A stretch of 7,367 bases of DNA, from the NCBI GenBank assembly GCA_021845835.1, contig JAJZVE010000222.1, positions 1-7,367 on the forward strand, in the 5' to 3' direction. This DNA comes from Pseudomonadota bacterium (GTDB lineage Bacteria; Pseudomonadota; Alphaproteobacteria; Acetobacterales; Acetobacteraceae). A program made the translations under genes and the position numbers. How positions within the stretch are numbered: the stretch's first letter is position 1; each line of letters begins with the position of its first letter. The notes beneath the pieces were generated by a model. It was not told the origin of the DNA and made no database searches. It saw nothing but the letters and a program-made list of their open reading frames with translations. Of the stretch, positions 5,608 to 7,367 are shown piece after piece.

Positions 5608-7071
5608 ATGGCCGAGATCGAGCTGATCGACGTCTCCCTGCGCGACGGCAACCAGAGCAACTGGAGTGCCACCGGCCTCAGCTCGGCGCAGATCCTGCAG
5701 ATCGCGCCGGTGCTGGACCGCGTCGGCTTCCGCGCGCTGGATTTCGTCTCCTCGACGGCGATGGGCGTCTCGGTGCGCAGCTTTCGCGAAGACCCCTGGC
5801 ACAAGAACCGCGCCGCGCACGCGCTGATGCCGCGCACGCCGTTGCAGCTGATCGGCACCGGCTTTCGCTTCATCTCGTGGGAGACGCAGGACGCCGACTT
5901 CATGCGCCTGGTCTATCGCCGGCTGGTGGCGAGCGGCATCGCGCGCTTCGTGGTGCTCGACCCGATGCTGGACCCCGCGGCGATGCGCGAGACGGCGCGC
6001 ATCATCCGCGAGGAAGGCGGCGGCGAGATCGTCGGCGCGCTGACCTACACCGTGAGCGCGGTGCATGACGACGCCTGCTATGCCCGGCTCGCCGCCGAAA
6101 TGGCCGCCTGCCAGGACATCGACCGGCTCTACATCAAGGATCCGGCCGGGCTGCTGACGCCCGACCGCGCCCGCACACTGATCCCTGCCGTCAGCCGCGA
6201 ACTCGGCGGCAAGGCGCTGGAGCTGCATTCGCACTGTACCATTGGCCTTGCGCCCTACGTCTATATGGTGGCGGCGCAGCTTGGCGTGGCGGCGCTGCAT
6301 GTCGCGCTCGGGCCGCTCGCCAACGGCTCCTCGCTGCCGTCGGCGGTGCAGGTGGCGGCCAATCTGCGCGAGCACGGGCATCGCGTGGACATCAATGACC
6401 ACGCCTTGCAACGCGCCGCGGATTACTTCCTGCGGCTGGCGCGCGCGGAAGGGCTGCCGGTCGGGCAGCCGCAGGACTACGACGCCGCCTTCCTGCGCCA
6501 CCAGGTCGCCGGCGGCGTGATGACGACGACGCGGCGGCAGTTGGAGGAAGTGAAGCTCGGCCATCGCTTCGACGACGTGATGGCGGAAGTCGATCGCGTG
6601 CGCGCCGAACTCGGCTATCCGATCATGGTCACGCCGTTCCCGCAGATCGTCTGCACGCAGGCGCTGTTCAACGTGATCGGGCAGGAGCGCTACGAGAAGG
6701 TGCCCGACCAGGTGATCCGCTACGTGCTGGGCATTTTCGGGCGCCCGATCGCGCCGGTCGATCCCGACGTGCGCGACCGCATCCTGGCGACACCGCGCGC
6801 GCGCGCGATCATGGCCGAACCGCCGCCGCCCTCGCTCGCCGAACTGCGGCGGCGCATCGGCCCCCATCTGTCCGACGACGAGTTCCTGCTGCGCGCCACC
6901 ATGCCCGCCGATCAGGTGGACGCCATGCTGGCGGCCGCGCCGCCGCCGGCGCGCTACAACCCTGATCTGGTGCCGCTGCTGCGGCTGGTGACGGCGGCGG
7001 CGGCGCAGGGCGGCGGGCAGGCCGTGCGCCACCAGACCGAGGATTTCACCGTGGAATTGCTCCCCGCATGA
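5608..7071 (+). CDS. Carboxyltransferase of the pyruvate carboxylase / oxaloacetate decarboxylase alpha (HMGL-like) family, altered substrate pocket
   Basis: 487 aa, without a biotinyl domain. It should move CO2 from carboxybiotin to an acceptor carbon. The TIM barrel starts with LIDVSLRDGNQS (6-17, metal-ligand Asp13 and catalytic-type Gln16), continues to YIKDPAGLLTP (175-185, Lys177 being the lysine that is carbamylated in the family) and the metal-binding HSH (His207, His209). YPIMVTPFPQIVCTQALFNV (337-356) and SDDEFLLRATMPADQV (422-437) match the conserved C-terminal part of the 5S/OadA group. Two substrate-site motifs differ. The usual EVWGGATFD is replaced by DFVSSTAMG (45-53). The usual MLLRG, whose Arg binds the carboxylate of pyruvate or oxaloacetate, is replaced by LIGTG (81-85), putting Thr84 at the Arg position. 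I infer a substrate lacking that carboxylate, such as a ketone or its enol phosphate. GGAG at 5598-5601 supports the start. A comparable case is the predicted 4-hydroxyacetophenone carboxylase XccABC of Aromatoleum, which I recall but cannot compare here. Confidence 0.85.
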   Translation: MAEIELIDVSLRDGNQSNWSATGLSSAQILQIAPVLDRVGFRALDFVSSTAMGVSVRSFREDPWHKNRAAHALMPRTPLQLIGTGFRFISWETQDADFMRLVYRRLVASGIARFVVLDPMLDPAAMRETARIIREEGGGEIVGALTYTVSAVHDDACYARLAAEMAACQDIDRLYIKDPAGLLTPDRARTLIPAVSRELGGKALELHSHCTIGLAPYVYMVAAQLGVAALHVALGPLANGSSLPSAVQVAANLREHGHRVDINDHALQRAADYFLRLARAEGLPVGQPQDYDAAFLRHQVAGGVMTTTRRQLEEVKLGHRFDDVMAEVDRVRAELGYPIMVTPFPQIVCTQALFNVIGQERYEKVPDQVIRYVLGIFGRPIAPVDPDVRDRILATPRARAIMAEPPPPSLAELRRRIGPHLSDDEFLLRATMPADQVDAMLAAAPPPARYNPDLVPLLRLVTAAAAQGGGQAVRHQTEDFTVELLPA

Positions 7072-7367
7072 ACAGCACACATTCCCCGCAGGCGCTCGCC
7101 CGGCTGCGCGCCGCCAAGGGCTTCGTGTTCGACATGGACGGTACGCTGGTGCTGGCCGACGCCCGCCACCAGGGGGCCACGGCGCTGCCGGGGGGCGTGG
7201 ATCTGCTGCGCGAATTGGCGTCGCAGGGGCTGCCGTTCGCGGTGTTCACCAACGGCACGGTGAAGCCGCCCGCCGCGCTGGCGCAGGTGCTCGGCGACGC
7301 CGGGCTGGCGGTGGCGCCGCAACAGGTGATGACCCCGACCACGGTCGCCGCCACGCTGCTGCGCCGG
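7068..7367 (+). CDS. HAD-superfamily phosphatase, NagD-like (partial, 3' end outside window)
   Basis: Only the first 100 codons are present; the frame is open to the window end. The start is the ATG of an ATGA overlap with the carboxyltransferase gene. FVFDMDGTLV (19-28) is HAD motif I, with nucleophile Asp22 and acid/base Asp24. VFTNGT (59-64) is motif II with Thr61. The pattern ALPGGVDLLREL (39-50) followed later by QQVMTPTTVA (86-95) is typical of the HAD subfamily IIA (NagD / nitrophenylphosphatase type), which inserts a cap domain after motif II. These enzymes usually hydrolyse small phosphate esters in the cytoplasm. Its position suggests removal of phosphate from a product or dead-end intermediate made by genes 1 and 2. 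The family is secure; the substrate and the remaining motifs III and IV cannot be seen. Confidence 0.82.
   Translation, partial: MNSTHSPQALARLRAAKGFVFDMDGTLVLADARHQGATALPGGVDLLRELASQGLPFAVFTNGTVKPPAALAQVLGDAGLAVAPQQVMTPTTVAATLLRR

Larger units (their letters stand above)
914..7367 (+). other. Six-gene operon: phosphotransferase pair, biotin-dependent carboxylase, phosphatase
   Basis: All six genes share one strand. The junctions are +14 bases, ATGA overlap, ATGA overlap, +2 bases and ATGA overlap, so the set is almost certainly co-transcribed and partly translationally coupled. No terminator or internal promoter is apparent between the genes. The end of the operon lies outside the window, so further members such as a CoA ligase, thiolase, dehydrogenase or regulator may follow. 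Confidence 0.88.

Noticed and set aside
914..7071. Ordinary anaplerotic set: PEP synthase plus two-subunit pyruvate carboxylase
   Set aside because: This was the first simple explanation. It fits poorly because the PEP/pyruvate barrel is missing from genes 1 and 2 and the carboxyltransferase lacks the keto-acid-binding Arg. It is not fully excluded.
5398..7080. Open frame of 560 codons on the minus strand opposite gene 5
   Set aside because: Same reason: the composition is Arg/His/Ala/Gln-rich, there are no motifs, and the plus strand has an unmistakable carboxyltransferase. The similar frame at 4082-5521 opposite the biotin carboxylase is also a shadow.

Overview
The window is about 70% G+C by eye. 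It has densely packed genes, short Shine-Dalgarno sites and strong G/C bias at third codon positions. This suggests a high-GC proteobacterium, possibly an alphaproteobacterium, but no taxonomic marker is present and the assignment is an inference.

Layout. Positions 47-250 (minus strand) hold a small orphan gene for a 67-residue protein with a hydrophobic C-terminus. Positions 251-913 form a divergent intergenic region of about 660 bases with no credible gene; it contains a candidate sigma-54 promoter and a small inverted repeat. From 914 to the window end runs one tight plus-strand operon of six genes. Gene 1 is a 606-aa protein with a C-terminal phosphohistidine swivelling domain. Gene 2 is a 358-aa ATP-grasp (PEP/pyruvate-kinase N-terminal type) protein. 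Gene 3 is a 146-aa biotin carboxyl carrier protein. Gene 4 is a 448-aa biotin carboxylase. Gene 5 is a 487-aa carboxyltransferase of the pyruvate carboxylase / oxaloacetate decarboxylase alpha family. Gene 6 is a HAD-superfamily phosphatase, cut off by the window end. Junctions 2/3, 3/4 and 5/6 are ATGA overlaps, and 4/5 has a 2-base gap.

How the genes may work together. Genes 1 and 2 have the sizes and split-domain layout of the alpha and beta subunits of phenylphosphate synthase, a PEP-synthase-like enzyme that phosphorylates phenol with ATP (giving AMP and Pi) through a phosphohistidine. Genes 3-5 form a complete three-part biotin-dependent carboxylase. Its carboxyltransferase keeps the catalytic metal and lysine residues but has lost the arginine that holds the carboxylate of pyruvate or oxaloacetate. 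Gene 6 could remove phosphate. The simplest reading is a degradation module that first phosphorylates a substrate, probably the enol of a ketone or a phenol-like compound, and then carboxylates it with biotin. The individual families are secure; the combined pathway and the substrate are inference. This combination is the most interesting feature of the window.
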